Shown here piece after piece: positions 1-7,262 of a stretch of DNA of 14,069 bases (position 1 is its first letter; each line of letters opens with the position of its first letter). The translations under genes and the position numbers were made by a program. Source of the stretch: Alphaproteobacteria bacterium (lineage in GTDB: Bacteria; Pseudomonadota; Alphaproteobacteria; Rickettsiales; VGDC01); NCBI GenBank assembly GCA_016869895.1, contig VGDC01000014.1:1-14069 (forward strand), in the 5' to 3' direction. Below the pieces are notes generated by a model. That model searched no databases and was not told the DNA's origin. It worked only from the letters and a program-made list of their open reading frames with translations.

Positions 1-1531
1 GCACGAATCGCATATACCAGCGCATGAGCCTTCCGTCGGGGCGTTCCTTCTCCTCATGGGGCTTGAGCATATAGGCCGCCATCATCGGCGTGAGCAAGCG
101 CGCCACCGCGAGGGATGCGAGCACGGCGATGGTCGCCGTCCACCCGAATTGCTTGAAGATGAGGCCGGGGATGCCGCTCATGAACGCCGTAGGCAGGAAC
201 ACGGCCACCAGCGTCATCGTGGTGGCGACGACCGCGAGGCCGATTTCATTCACCGCCTCTTCCGCCGCTTCGCGGACGGTTTTCCCCTTCCGCAAGTGCC
301 GCACGATATTCTCAATTTCCACGATGGCGTCATCCACCAGCAAACCGATGACGAGCGTCAGCGCGAGAAGCGTGATGACGTTCAGCGAGAAGCCGAAGAA
401 GTAAATCGCCGCGAAAGTGGGGATGACCGACAGCGGCAGCGCGGAGGCGGAAACCAGCGTCGCCCGCCAGTCACGCAAGAAGAACCACACGACGATGACC
501 GCCAGCAGCGCGCCTTCATAAAGCATGTGCATCGAGCCTTCATATTGCTCGATGATATTGTCGATGGAGTTGTTCACCAGTTTGATATGGAAGGCGGGAT
601 TCTCCGCATTCAGCTTCTCCACCGCCGCCACCGTGCCTTCGGCGACCGTCACCGCGCTCACTCCTTGTGCGCGTGAGATGGAGAAGGCCACCACGGGCTG
701 GTTATCGAGCAAGGCCAGCTGCGTGCGGTCTGTGCTGGTGTCATGAATGGTGGCGATTTGATCGAGGCGGAAGCGGCGACCATCGCCGGAGGTGATTTCG
801 AACCGCTCCAGTTCGGCGGCGCGCTCCACCGTGCCGATGACGCGGAAGGACTGGCGCATGCCGCCCACCTCGGATGCGCCGCCGGAAAGCTCCTGCTGGC
901 TGGCGCGTAGCTGACGCGACACATCCGCCGCGGTGATGTTCAGGCTTTGCATCTTGGCGGGGTCAAGCTCCACGCGCACCTCGCGCGTAACCCCACCTAC
1001 GCGGGACACCTGCCCCACGCCTTTCACACCCAGCATAGCGCGGGAAACGGTGTTATCGACATACCACGAAATCGCCTCTTCATCCATCCGCTCCGACGAG
1101 ACCGAGAAGGTCTGCATCGCCCAGCCGCCGACGATCTTCACTTTGGAGATGGTCGGGTCGACCATTTCGGATGGCAAGTCAGCGCGCACACGCTGCACCG
1201 CATCGCGCACGTCATCGAGCGCCTCGTTCACATCCTTCTCGAAGATGAACTCGACGGCGGTGGTGGACGTGCCCTCGGTGACCGTGGAAGTCATGTGTTT
1301 CACATCGCCCACCGTGGCGATGGCGTCCTCGATATGGCGGGTGACTTCCGTTTCCAGCTGGGACGGCGATGCGCCCTGCAAACCTGCGGTCACCATCACC
1401 ACCGGCACGTCCATATCGGGGAAATCCTGAATGCCGAGCTGCTTCGTCGCATACAGCCCCGCCACGGTCGCCATCAGGAAGATGACGATGGCGGGAATCG
1501 GCGTGCGGATGGCCCAGGTGGAAAGGTTCAT
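1..1531 (-). CDS. RND multidrug efflux pump, inner-membrane subunit (AcrB/HAE1 family), N-terminal half
   Basis: This is the inner-membrane proton-drug antiporter of a tripartite efflux system. About 510 residues are present of the roughly 1000-1050 usual for the family; the C-terminal half lies beyond the left edge. A first membrane helix at about residues 9-28 is followed by the large periplasmic porter region (about 30-325), then closely spaced helices from about 330. Helix 4 carries the acidic pair D400-D401 in the context GLLVDDAIVEIENI, matching the D407/D408 proton-relay pair of E. coli AcrB. The start is the ATG at 1531-1529; an AGAGG lies about 7 bases upstream, and this ATG overlaps the adaptor stop in an ATGA junction, so translation is likely coupled. 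The family is clear. Substrate range cannot be told from sequence, and a heavy-metal (CusA-type) pump is unlikely given the HAE1-like helix-4 motif. Confidence 0.95.
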   Translation of the reverse strand, partial: MNLSTWAIRTPIPAIVIFLMATVAGLYATKQLGIQDFPDMDVPVVMVTAGLQGASPSQLETEVTRHIEDAIATVGDVKHMTSTVTEGTSTTAVEFIFEKDVNEALDDVRDAVQRVRADLPSEMVDPTISKVKIVGGWAMQTFSVSSERMDEEAISWYVDNTVSRAMLGVKGVGQVSRVGGVTREVRVELDPAKMQSLNITAADVSRQLRASQQELSGGASEVGGMRQSFRVIGTVERAAELERFEITSGDGRRFRLDQIATIHDTSTDRTQLALLDNQPVVAFSISRAQGVSAVTVAEGTVAAVEKLNAENPAFHIKLVNNSIDNIIEQYEGSMHMLYEGALLAVIVVWFFLRDWRATLVSASALPLSVIPTFAAIYFFGFSLNVITLLALTLVIGLLVDDAIVEIENIVRHLRKGKTVREAAEEAVNEIGLAVVATTMTLVAVFLPTAFMSGIPGLIFKQFGWTATIAVLASLAVARLLTPMMAAYMLKPHEEKERPDGRLMRWYMRFV

Positions 1532-2631
1532 TTCTGTGCCTCTTCTTCCACCACATCGACCTTATCGCCATCATTCAGGAAGCCCGCGCCTTTGCCGACG
1601 ATGGCATCGCCCGTCGCCAGTCCTTCGCGAATCTCCAGCAGGTCGCCCTCGCGGCGTCCGGTGGCGACTTTATGTTGCTCCACCTTGCCTTCCGCTGTGA
1701 CCTTGAAGATGTATTCATAGCCATCGCGGCGCACGACTGCGCCCTGCGGCACGGCGACCCCCTTGGTGCTGCCCGTTTCGATGCGGCCTGTGACGAACAT
1801 ACCTGCGCGGGCGGATTTCGCATCTTTATCAATATCCACATAGGCAATGGCGGTGCGGGTGCGGTCATTCAATACGGGCGCGAGCTGACGCACCTTGCCC
1901 TTGCCTTCTGTGCCATCCGGCAAGGTGAACTTGGCTTCATAACCCGGCTGCACGCGGGTGAGCTGTGTGCCTGTCAATTCCGCGCGCCACTCCAAACGGC
2001 TTTGGCGCACCATGCGGAACAGTTCCGTTCCCACCGCCGCCACCGAACCGACCGTGGCCGTGCGTGCGGAGATGACCCCATCATCCGGCGCGACGACGCG
2101 GGTGTAGGTAAGCTGCAGATCGCTGACATCCAGCTGCGCCCGCGCCGCTTCCAACTGGGCGCGCGCTGTGGTCGCCTGTGTGGTGAAATTGAGGATTTCC
2201 TGTTCGCTGAGCGCGCCCGTATCGCGCAAGGTCTCGGCGCGTTTCGCATTTGCCTCCGCTTCCGCCAGCGCGGCCTGCGCCTGTGCCACACTGGCGCGCT
2301 GCTGGGCGATGTTCGCGCGGGTGGTGGCTTCATCGAAACGCGCCAGCACTTGGCCTTTCTTCACCTTCTCGCCCACATCCACCAGCACGTCGGACAGGCG
2401 CAATCCGCCCACTTCCGCACCGATGATGGCTTCCTGCCACGGCTCGATCGCGCCGGATGCCTCAATGGTCTCCGGCCAGTCGATGCCTTGCGCTTTCACC
2501 AAAGACACCGTGAGCGCAGCGGCGGGTTCGGCGTTCTCATCGGGCTTATCGCGGCTTGCGATGGCGATGACCACCGCCAGCACGATGACCAAGAGGATGA
2601 CGGGAATGATGGGGATGCGAAAACGCTTCAT
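1528..2631 (-). CDS. RND efflux periplasmic adaptor (membrane fusion protein, HlyD/AcrA family)
   Basis: This 367-residue protein bridges the inner-membrane pump and the outer-membrane channel in the periplasm. One N-terminal hydrophobic segment (about residues 7-26) has no lipobox or clear cleavage site, so it probably stays as a membrane anchor. Residues about 65-100 form the first half of the lipoyl/barrel-sandwich domain (GAEVGGLRLSDVLVDVGEKV). Residues about 100-170 form an alanine- and glutamine-rich alpha-helical hairpin, and the second lipoyl half follows (VVAPDDGVISARTATVGSV). The beta-barrel and membrane-proximal domains fill the rest, and the tail is acidic and ends EEEAQK. The start ATG overlaps the stop of the upstream channel gene (ATGA at 2631-2628), and its own stop overlaps the pump start in the same way. 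This layout indicates one operon making the three parts together. Confidence 0.95.
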   Translation of the reverse strand: MKRFRIPIIPVILLVIVLAVVIAIASRDKPDENAEPAAALTVSLVKAQGIDWPETIEASGAIEPWQEAIIGAEVGGLRLSDVLVDVGEKVKKGQVLARFDEATTRANIAQQRASVAQAQAALAEAEANAKRAETLRDTGALSEQEILNFTTQATTARAQLEAARAQLDVSDLQLTYTRVVAPDDGVISARTATVGSVAAVGTELFRMVRQSRLEWRAELTGTQLTRVQPGYEAKFTLPDGTEGKGKVRQLAPVLNDRTRTAIAYVDIDKDAKSARAGMFVTGRIETGSTKGVAVPQGAVVRRDGYEYIFKVTAEGKVEQHKVATGRREGDLLEIREGLATGDAIVGKGAGFLNDGDKVDVVEEEAQK

Positions 2632-4097
2632 GGCTCTACCGCCTCTGGGGTTGGATTCTCTTCTTGTTCTGGTTCAGGCTTCTGCGCATTGACCGCAGCT
2701 TGCCCGCCCGTGGCCGCCATCAAGGCCGACCACGCCTGCACGCGTTCCAGCTTCGCCGCCGTATAGGCCTGTTTGGAGAGGATGAGATTGCGGCGCACCG
2801 TCTCCACATCCAGCAGACTGCCGCTTCCCGCGCGATACAACGCCTCGGTGGCGAGGAAACGGCGGTCATATCCCGCCACGGAAACGGACAGCGATGCCTC
2901 ACGGCTTTCCGCCGCTTTCACACGGCTCAAGGCATCTTCCACCTCTTGCACCGCGCCGCGCACGCCTTCGCGCAGTGCGCCCAGTGCCTCGGCATAGGCC
3001 GCCTCCCGCGCGTCCACCTGCGCCGCCAACGCACCACCTGCGAATATCGGCAGCGTCAGCTGCGGGCCGAACGACCAGGTGTTGAAATCGATGGTAGAAC
3101 CGCCGGATTCTATCCACTGCCGCCCCACCGCGCCGACCACGGAAACGGAAGGATACCGCTGCGCCGATGCGATGCCGATATCCGCATTCGCAGCTTCCAG
3201 AGCGGATTCAAGGGCTTTCACATCCGGCCTTGCAGCGATGACTTCGGCGGGAACACCCAGCGCATAAGACGGCGGCAGGAGAATGATGACGTTCTCTGCA
3301 TCCGCATCCGCTGGCAACATCTCAGCAAGTTGTGCGGGTTGCATGCCCGTCAGCGCAGTCAGCGCATGGCGCATCTGTTGGCATTGTGAGCGGCGCAGTT
3401 CCAAAGCCGCGCTGGCATCCGCCGCGCTCGCATCCGCAAGGCCGATATCCGCCGGAGGGGCAAACCCCGCATCGGCCTTCAGTTTCGTCACTTCGGCGAT
3501 GGTGGTGCGCGAGCGCAGGTCTTCACGCAGCTGGGTGGCATCCACCTCACAGGCCTTCAGGCCATACCACGTATCCACCAGTGAGGATTGCAGCGAAAGG
3601 CGCGTGGCTTCCGCCTGCTGGCCGCTGGCATCCAAACGTGCGGTGGCGGCTTCGTAAGCACGGCGCACCCCGCCGAAAATATCAAGTTCCCACACCGCAT
3701 TCGCGCCGATGGATTTGCTGGTGTTCAGGCCGGATACGCCGAAGCCCGTGCCTGCGCCGCCGAATGTGCCGCTATCGCCGCGCGACCATGCGCCGCTGGC
3801 ATTCACTTGCGGCAGGAATCCGCCGCGCTCCACGCGCACCAGTGCTTCTGCCTGCGCAATGCGCGCGCTTGCTTGCTCGAGTGTGGGGTTGTCTTTCTCC
3901 ACCGCTTCCATGAGCTGCGCCAGCTGCGCATCGTCCATCGCCTGCCACCAGACCTGCGGTTTCTCGCCTGCGGTCGGTTCGGTCGCTTCGTGGAAGGTTT
4001 CGGGGGTTTCATGTTTGGGCTGCGCAAAATCCGGCCCGACCGCGCAAGCGGACAGCAACAGCAGCAACACCGAACTGGATAACCGATGGATAATCAC
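2628..4097 (-). CDS. RND efflux outer-membrane channel lipoprotein (NodT/OprM family)
   Basis: This 489-residue TolC-like factor forms the outer-membrane exit duct of the pump. The N-terminus is a short hydrophobic signal peptide with a lipobox LSAC, giving a lipidated C18 followed by AVGPDF, which is typical of NodT-family lipoproteins. Two similar outer-membrane-efflux halves follow, with long alanine/glutamine/glutamate-rich helices (for example about 70-110 and 350-400) and the characteristic PSVSVVGAVGRQW and LTLPIFAGG segments. The C-terminus is an acidic proline/glutamate tail. The start is a GTG at 4097-4095: an in-frame TAG lies 33 bases upstream with no ATG between, and an AGAGG sits about 8-12 bases upstream. 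It is the first gene of the efflux operon, so the operon promoter should lie in 4098-4340. Confidence 0.93.
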   Translation of the reverse strand: MIIHRLSSSVLLLLLSACAVGPDFAQPKHETPETFHEATEPTAGEKPQVWWQAMDDAQLAQLMEAVEKDNPTLEQASARIAQAEALVRVERGGFLPQVNASGAWSRGDSGTFGGAGTGFGVSGLNTSKSIGANAVWELDIFGGVRRAYEAATARLDASGQQAEATRLSLQSSLVDTWYGLKACEVDATQLREDLRSRTTIAEVTKLKADAGFAPPADIGLADASAADASAALELRRSQCQQMRHALTALTGMQPAQLAEMLPADADAENVIILLPPSYALGVPAEVIAARPDVKALESALEAANADIGIASAQRYPSVSVVGAVGRQWIESGGSTIDFNTWSFGPQLTLPIFAGGALAAQVDAREAAYAEALGALREGVRGAVQEVEDALSRVKAAESREASLSVSVAGYDRRFLATEALYRAGSGSLLDVETVRRNLILSKQAYTAAKLERVQAWSALMAATGGQAAVNAQKPEPEQEENPTPEAVEP

Positions 4098-4134
4098 GCC
4101 GCAAACCTCTATGGAACGGCCTTTCTTCTAGCGT

Positions 4135-4164
4135 GTATTTCGCTAAAATACCAAGCAAATTTGC
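4135..4164. promoter_or_regulatory. Two adjacent palindromes upstream of the efflux operon (candidate operator)
   Basis: GTATTT-N5-AAATAC (4135-4151) is followed three bases later by the perfect 10-base palindrome GCAAATTTGC (4155-4164). They lie 38-67 bases upstream of the GTG start of the channel gene, in an AT-rich stretch where its promoter is expected. Efflux operons are commonly controlled by dimeric repressors such as TetR or MarR types that bind palindromes, so an operator is plausible. No regulator gene is in the window. I could not pick a convincing minus-strand -35/-10 pair here. The second palindrome also overlaps the -35 proposed for the plus-strand RNA. Confidence 0.3.
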
Positions 4165-4188
4165 GCCTTTATGGCATATTTATATTTT
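4161..4188 (+). promoter_or_regulatory. Possible sigma-70 promoter for the candidate plus-strand RNA
   Basis: TTGCGC (4161-4166), a 16-base spacer and TATTTT (4183-4188) give a weak to moderate -35/-10 match in a very AT-rich stretch. A start near 4195 would produce an RNA of about 135 bases ending at the hairpin/T-run at 4316-4330. The AT-richness makes chance matches likely. Confidence 0.25.
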
Positions 4189-4194
4189 TACCCG

Positions 4195-4330
4195 AAAGGC
4201 TGCTATCGGCTTTATGCAGAAGGTGGGATACTAAACTTATCGACAGGGTTGAAGCCCTCATCGATAACAGAGCCGGAGAGTTGGCAAGTCGGTCGCGGAC
4301 CTTGGTGCCATACTGCTCCGGCTTCTTTTA
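4195..4330 (+). ncRNA. Candidate small structured RNA in the efflux/receiver intergenic region
   Basis: Two consecutive stem-loops are visible. Stem 1 pairs TTATCGA (4237-4243) with TCGATAA (4261-4267), with an inner AGGG/CCCT stem and a TTGAAG loop. Stem 2 pairs AGCCGGAG (4271-4278) with CTCCGGCT (4316-4323), eight perfect pairs. Inside stem 2, GGCA pairs with TGCC and GTC with GAC, making a long imperfect rod. A TCTTTT run follows stem 2 on the plus strand only, so the orientation is plus, against the flanking minus-strand genes. No convincing ORF with a ribosome site lies here. I do not recognise an Rfam family: SRP RNA hallmarks are missing and 6S RNA was not demonstrable. The 5' end is a guess. 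Alternatively it could simply be a terminator plus repeat debris. Confidence 0.35.
4271..4329 (+). terminator. Rho-independent-like hairpin with T-run (plus strand)
   Basis: A perfect 8-base GC-rich stem, AGCCGGAG/CTCCGGCT, is followed by TCTTTT (4324-4329) and, a little further on, a second T-run overlapping the stop of the receiver gene (4335-4341). The loop is long (37 bases) but internally paired. On the minus strand no T-run follows the stem, so it is a poor terminator for the receiver gene transcript. Confidence 0.45.
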
Positions 4331-4339
4331 TGCGCTTTT

Positions 4340-4732
4340 TTATGCGATGTGCTGCTTGGCGAGTTCCGCCAGTTTATCCTCGAAATCATCAGGATTGAAA
4401 GGCTTGGGAAGGTAATCGTCCATCCCCGCTTCCAGCGCACGTTCACGGTGGCTGCTGCCCGCATGCGCGCTCATGCCCACGATGTGCACGGGTTTGCGGC
4501 CTGTCGCGGCCTCGTCTTCACGGATGGCACGGGTGGCATCCAACCCGTTCATGCCCTCCATCTCGATATCCATCAGGATGGCGAAATATTCGCCGGATTT
4601 AGCTTTCTCTGCCGCTTCCACACCATTGGACGCCACATCGCAGGCATATCCGAACATCTCCAGATAGGTCGTGGCGACGAGTACATTCGCCGCATAATCC
4701 TCGACCAGCAATACCTTCGGCGTATCCGTCAT
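4340..4732 (-). CDS. Single-domain response regulator (CheY-like receiver)
   Basis: This 130-residue protein is one receiver domain with no output domain, so it would act as a phosphorelay shuttle or by binding a partner. The acidic pair is E11-D12 (LLVEDY), the phosphoacceptor is D55 (ILMDIEMEGMNG), the switch position is S88 (GMSAHA) and the conserved lysine is K110 (LPKPF). The sequence resembles receivers of hybrid kinases and phosphorelays more than chemotaxis CheY. I chose the ATG at 4732: upstream codons overlap creA and are not receiver-like, and the message there reads TAAGGAACGCTATG, where the creA stop TAA runs straight into the Shine-Dalgarno, 8 bases between stop and start. Coupled translation with creA is likely. 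No histidine kinase is nearby, so the partner is unknown. Confidence 0.92.
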   Translation of the reverse strand: MTDTPKVLLVEDYAANVLVATTYLEMFGYACDVASNGVEAAEKAKSGEYFAILMDIEMEGMNGLDATRAIREDEAATGRKPVHIVGMSAHAGSSHRERALEAGMDDYLPKPFNPDDFEDKLAELAKQHIA

Positions 4733-4740
4733 AGCGTTCC

Positions 4741-5250
4741 TTATTTCTTTTTCACGGGTGGTTTCTCTGCTTCTACCCCATTCCATGTCACTGGTGCAAC
4801 AACGGAAATGGAAGTGTCAGGCGAACCCTCGATGATACGGCTGGTGCGCACCATATACACAAGGCTTCCGTTCCCTTTGTCATACATGCGGTTGATGTCG
4901 AGGGATTTGAAGATGAAGGAGCGGCTTTCGTCGAAGACTTCCTCGCCCTCTTCATCGAAGGAGATGGGCTTGCGGTATTTCACCGCGCCGGTCTGCGCGC
5001 AGGAGACACTGGCGATGGACGGGTCTTCCGCCAGCCCCAATCCCCCCTTGATGCCACCCGTGCGCGGGCGGGCGATGTAGCACGTCACACCACTGATCTT
5101 CGGGTCTTCGAAGGCAGTCACCACGATTTTATGGCTGGGGCCGATGAGCTTGAAGGCGGTGTTTATTTCGCCGATGTCGCGGGGGCTTTCAGGCTCTTCC
5201 GCGAAGGCGGGGAATGCGAAAATCGTGAGGACGAGCAGCAGTTTTTTCAT
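4741..5250 (-). CDS. creA: CreA family periplasmic protein
   Basis: This 169-residue exported protein has a Sec signal peptide (residues 1-17, cleavage likely after FAFPAFA). The mature part shows the CreA hallmarks in order: FKLIGPSHKIVVTAFEDP, VTCYIARPRTGGIKGGLGLA, a second conserved cysteine in ASVSCAQTG, FIFKSLDINRMYD and IIEGSPDTSISVV. The two cysteines could form a disulfide in the periplasm. The molecular function of CreA is not well established; in E. coli it is the first gene of creABCD. Here the CHAP lipoprotein gene precedes it by 12 bases and a receiver-only gene follows by 8 bases. AAGGA lies 7 bases before the ATG. Confidence 0.93.
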   Translation of the reverse strand: MKKLLLVLTIFAFPAFAEEPESPRDIGEINTAFKLIGPSHKIVVTAFEDPKISGVTCYIARPRTGGIKGGLGLAEDPSIASVSCAQTGAVKYRKPISFDEEGEEVFDESRSFIFKSLDINRMYDKGNGSLVYMVRTSRIIEGSPDTSISVVAPVTWNGVEAEKPPVKKK

Positions 5251-5262
5251 GGCATATCCTTG

Positions 5263-5751
5263 TTATTTATATAAAAAGCCGCGAACGGCATAGGGGAAAC
5301 CGAAGGTATTGGCTTCCTTGTTCCAGAAGCGCACGCTAGACCAGTCATTCGCGCGGGAGACATCCTCCACCCGGTGCGCTGTATAGATGATGCTGCGCGT
5401 GGCGCGGTTGCTGCCCCAGTTGCTATGGGCAACATCTATCTGGCGGTCATCGATGATGCGTTTCACCACGGCGAGATGACCGTGGGGCATCTTGGAAGTT
5501 GAGGCAAGCACCAGCACCGCGCCGCGTTTCGGCTGGATGCCTTTGCCGTATTCCGGCGGGGCTTTGTCCCACCAGGTATGCGCATCGCCATATATCTCGA
5601 AGCCCGATTCCTTCCGCGCGAAGGGCACGCATTGCTGCGGTTCGGGCATGGCATATCCCGCCGCCATCGGCGTGGAGAACCGCTCGCCCCCGCGCGTGCC
5701 TGCACAGGCCGAAAGCAGCACCAGCAGCGTGATGGCGAGGATCAGCTTCAT
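5263..5751 (-). CDS. CHAP-domain lipoprotein (putative peptidoglycan amidase/endopeptidase)
   Basis: This 162-residue protein has a lipoprotein signal peptide with lipobox LSAC (lipidated C16). The rest is a CHAP (NlpC/P60-like cysteine peptidase) domain: the nucleophile C41 in QQCVPFARK, then YGDAHTWW, GAVLVL, the catalytic histidine H92 in PHGHLAVV, and HSNWG with N111 as the likely third residue. CHAP enzymes cut peptide bonds in peptidoglycan, so it probably works on the cell wall from the membrane surface. Residue 17 after the lipidated cysteine is not Asp, which in enterobacterial rules would favour the outer membrane. The start ATG overlaps the stop of the upstream ATPase gene (ATGA at 5751-5748). 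Substrate specificity cannot be read from sequence. Confidence 0.88.
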   Translation of the reverse strand: MKLILAITLLVLLSACAGTRGGERFSTPMAAGYAMPEPQQCVPFARKESGFEIYGDAHTWWDKAPPEYGKGIQPKRGAVLVLASTSKMPHGHLAVVKRIIDDRQIDVAHSNWGSNRATRSIIYTAHRVEDVSRANDWSSVRFWNKEANTFGFPYAVRGFLYK

Positions 5752-7250
5752 TTACGCAGGCTTCCCATGATACCGCGCATGATGCTTTTGGTGATTTCAC
5801 GGCCGATGGATGAGCCGACGGAACGGATGACGCTTTTCACCGCCGTTTCGCCGTAACTCTGGCGATTAGACCCTTGCGGTTTTGAACGCTGTTCTGCACG
5901 GGGTTCAGAACGCGGCATTCCCGTATTACGCGGTAAAGACGTACTTCGCGGCATGGCGGTCGAAGGCTTGGGCGCGGGTGCTTCCACCTTCTTCGCCAAC
6001 AATTCATAGGCCGATTCGCGGTCTATCGCGGTGTCATACCCGCGCCCGACACTGCTCGCCGCCATCACCGCCTGTCGCTCCTGCACGGTCGCTGCGCCGA
6101 TGCGCGAGCACGGCGGGCAGATGATGGCGCAATCGACGATATTCGGCACGCCGCCTTTACCCAAGGTGGACACCAAAGCTTCGCCCACGCCCATTTCGGT
6201 GATGGCATCGGCGGTCTTGAAGGCGGGATTCGCGCGGAAGGTTTCGGCGGCGGATTTCACGGCCTTCTGGTCTTTCGGGGTGAACGCCCTCAGCGCATGT
6301 TGCACGCGGTTGCCCAGCTGCCCCAGCACGTCTTCGGGCACATCGAGCGGGCTTTGGGTGATGAAATACACCCCCACGCCTTTCGAGCGGATGAGCCGCA
6401 CCACCTGCTCCACCTTATCGCGCAATGCCTTCGGCGCTTCATCGAACAGTAGATGCGCCTCATCGAAGAAGAACACCAGCTTCGGCTTCTCCGCGTCGCC
6501 CACTTCGGGCAGCGTCTCAAATAGCTCGGAAAGCAGCCAGAGCAGGAAGGTGGAATAGAGCTTCGGCGCGCGCATCAACTCATCGGCGGCGAGGATGTTC
6601 ACCATGCCGCGCCCGTCCGGTGCAACCCGCATCAAATCCGAAATATCCAAGGCGGGTTCGCCGAAGAAGCTTTCCGCGCCTTGGGCTTCCAACTCCAGCA
6701 ATTTGCGCTGCACGGCACTCACCGAAGCGGTGCTGACCAACCCATAAGCGGCGAATTCCTTGGCGTTCTCCGACACGTGGTTCAGCATCGCGCGCAGGTC
6801 TTTCAGGTCGAGCAGCAACAGGCCTTTATCATCCGCTACCGCGAAGGCGATGTGCAACACGCCCTCCTGCGCGTCCGACAAATCCATCAGCCGTGCCAGC
6901 AGCAGCGGCCCCATTTCGGAAATGGTGGTGCGCAGCGGATGCCCCTGCCGCCCGAAGACATCCCAAAAGGTCACGGGGAATGCGGAAAATGCGTGGTCGG
7001 TGATGCCCGTCTGCACAATGCGTTCGTCCACCTTCGGGTGGGGTTTTCCCGCCTGAGACAGGCCGGACAGATCCCCCTTCACATCCGCCATGAACACGGG
7101 CACACCCGCTTTGCTGAAGCCTTCGGCTAAGACCTGCAACGTCACGGTCTTGCCCGTTCCCGTCGCACCGGCGATGAGGCCGTGGCGGTTGGCATAGGCC
7201 AGCTCAAGCCATTGCTGGTAGTGGCCTTTTCCGATGAGGATTTGCGACAT
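5748..7250 (-). CDS. yjgR: HerA-like P-loop ATPase (DUF853, YjgR family)
   Basis: This 500-residue ATPase of the HerA/FtsK superfamily is nearly collinear with E. coli YjgR and of the same length. The Walker A motif is GATGTGKT (28-35) and Walker B is LVFFFDEAH, with D263 and E264. The downstream segments VGVYFITQSP (about 293-302) and LGQLGNRVQHALRAF match the sensor and arginine-finger region of the family. A proline- and arginine-rich low-complexity linker lies near residues 425-465, and a short conserved tail ends MGSLRK. HerA proteins translocate DNA with NurA, but the YjgR branch has no settled function and no nurA is nearby. AAGGA lies about 10 bases before the ATG, and the greB stop is 12 bases upstream. 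C-terminal overlap with the CHAP gene suggests coupled translation. Confidence 0.92.
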   Translation of the reverse strand: MSQILIGKGHYQQWLELAYANRHGLIAGATGTGKTVTLQVLAEGFSKAGVPVFMADVKGDLSGLSQAGKPHPKVDERIVQTGITDHAFSAFPVTFWDVFGRQGHPLRTTISEMGPLLLARLMDLSDAQEGVLHIAFAVADDKGLLLLDLKDLRAMLNHVSENAKEFAAYGLVSTASVSAVQRKLLELEAQGAESFFGEPALDISDLMRVAPDGRGMVNILAADELMRAPKLYSTFLLWLLSELFETLPEVGDAEKPKLVFFFDEAHLLFDEAPKALRDKVEQVVRLIRSKGVGVYFITQSPLDVPEDVLGQLGNRVQHALRAFTPKDQKAVKSAAETFRANPAFKTADAITEMGVGEALVSTLGKGGVPNIVDCAIICPPCSRIGAATVQERQAVMAASSVGRGYDTAIDRESAYELLAKKVEAPAPKPSTAMPRSTSLPRNTGMPRSEPRAEQRSKPQGSNRQSYGETAVKSVIRSVGSSIGREITKSIMRGIMGSLRK

Positions 7251-7262
7251 TTGCGGGTTTCC

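Noticed and set aside
1672..2766. 364-codon plus-strand open frame opposite the adaptor gene
   Set aside because: Its product is rich in Arg, His and Gly with no domain pattern, and it lies fully antisense to a clear adaptor protein. Long antisense frames are expected with this GC-rich codon use.
4271..4323. Minus-strand terminator for the receiver gene
   Set aside because: The GC-rich stem is present in both strands, but no T-run follows it on the minus strand.
4195..4330. Identification of the structured element as SRP RNA or 6S RNA
   Set aside because: No SRP tetraloop or conserved domain IV bases are seen, and the long rod with a central bubble of 6S RNA could not be drawn. It is left unnamed.
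4171..4398. 75-codon plus-strand open frame (and a longer one from 4086) in the intergenic gap
   Set aside because: No Shine-Dalgarno, no domain pattern, and it runs through the hairpins and antisense into the receiver gene.
4733..4786. 18-codon N-terminal extension of the receiver
   Set aside because: It overlaps the end of creA and is not receiver-like, whereas the ATG at 4732 has a well-spaced AAGGA.
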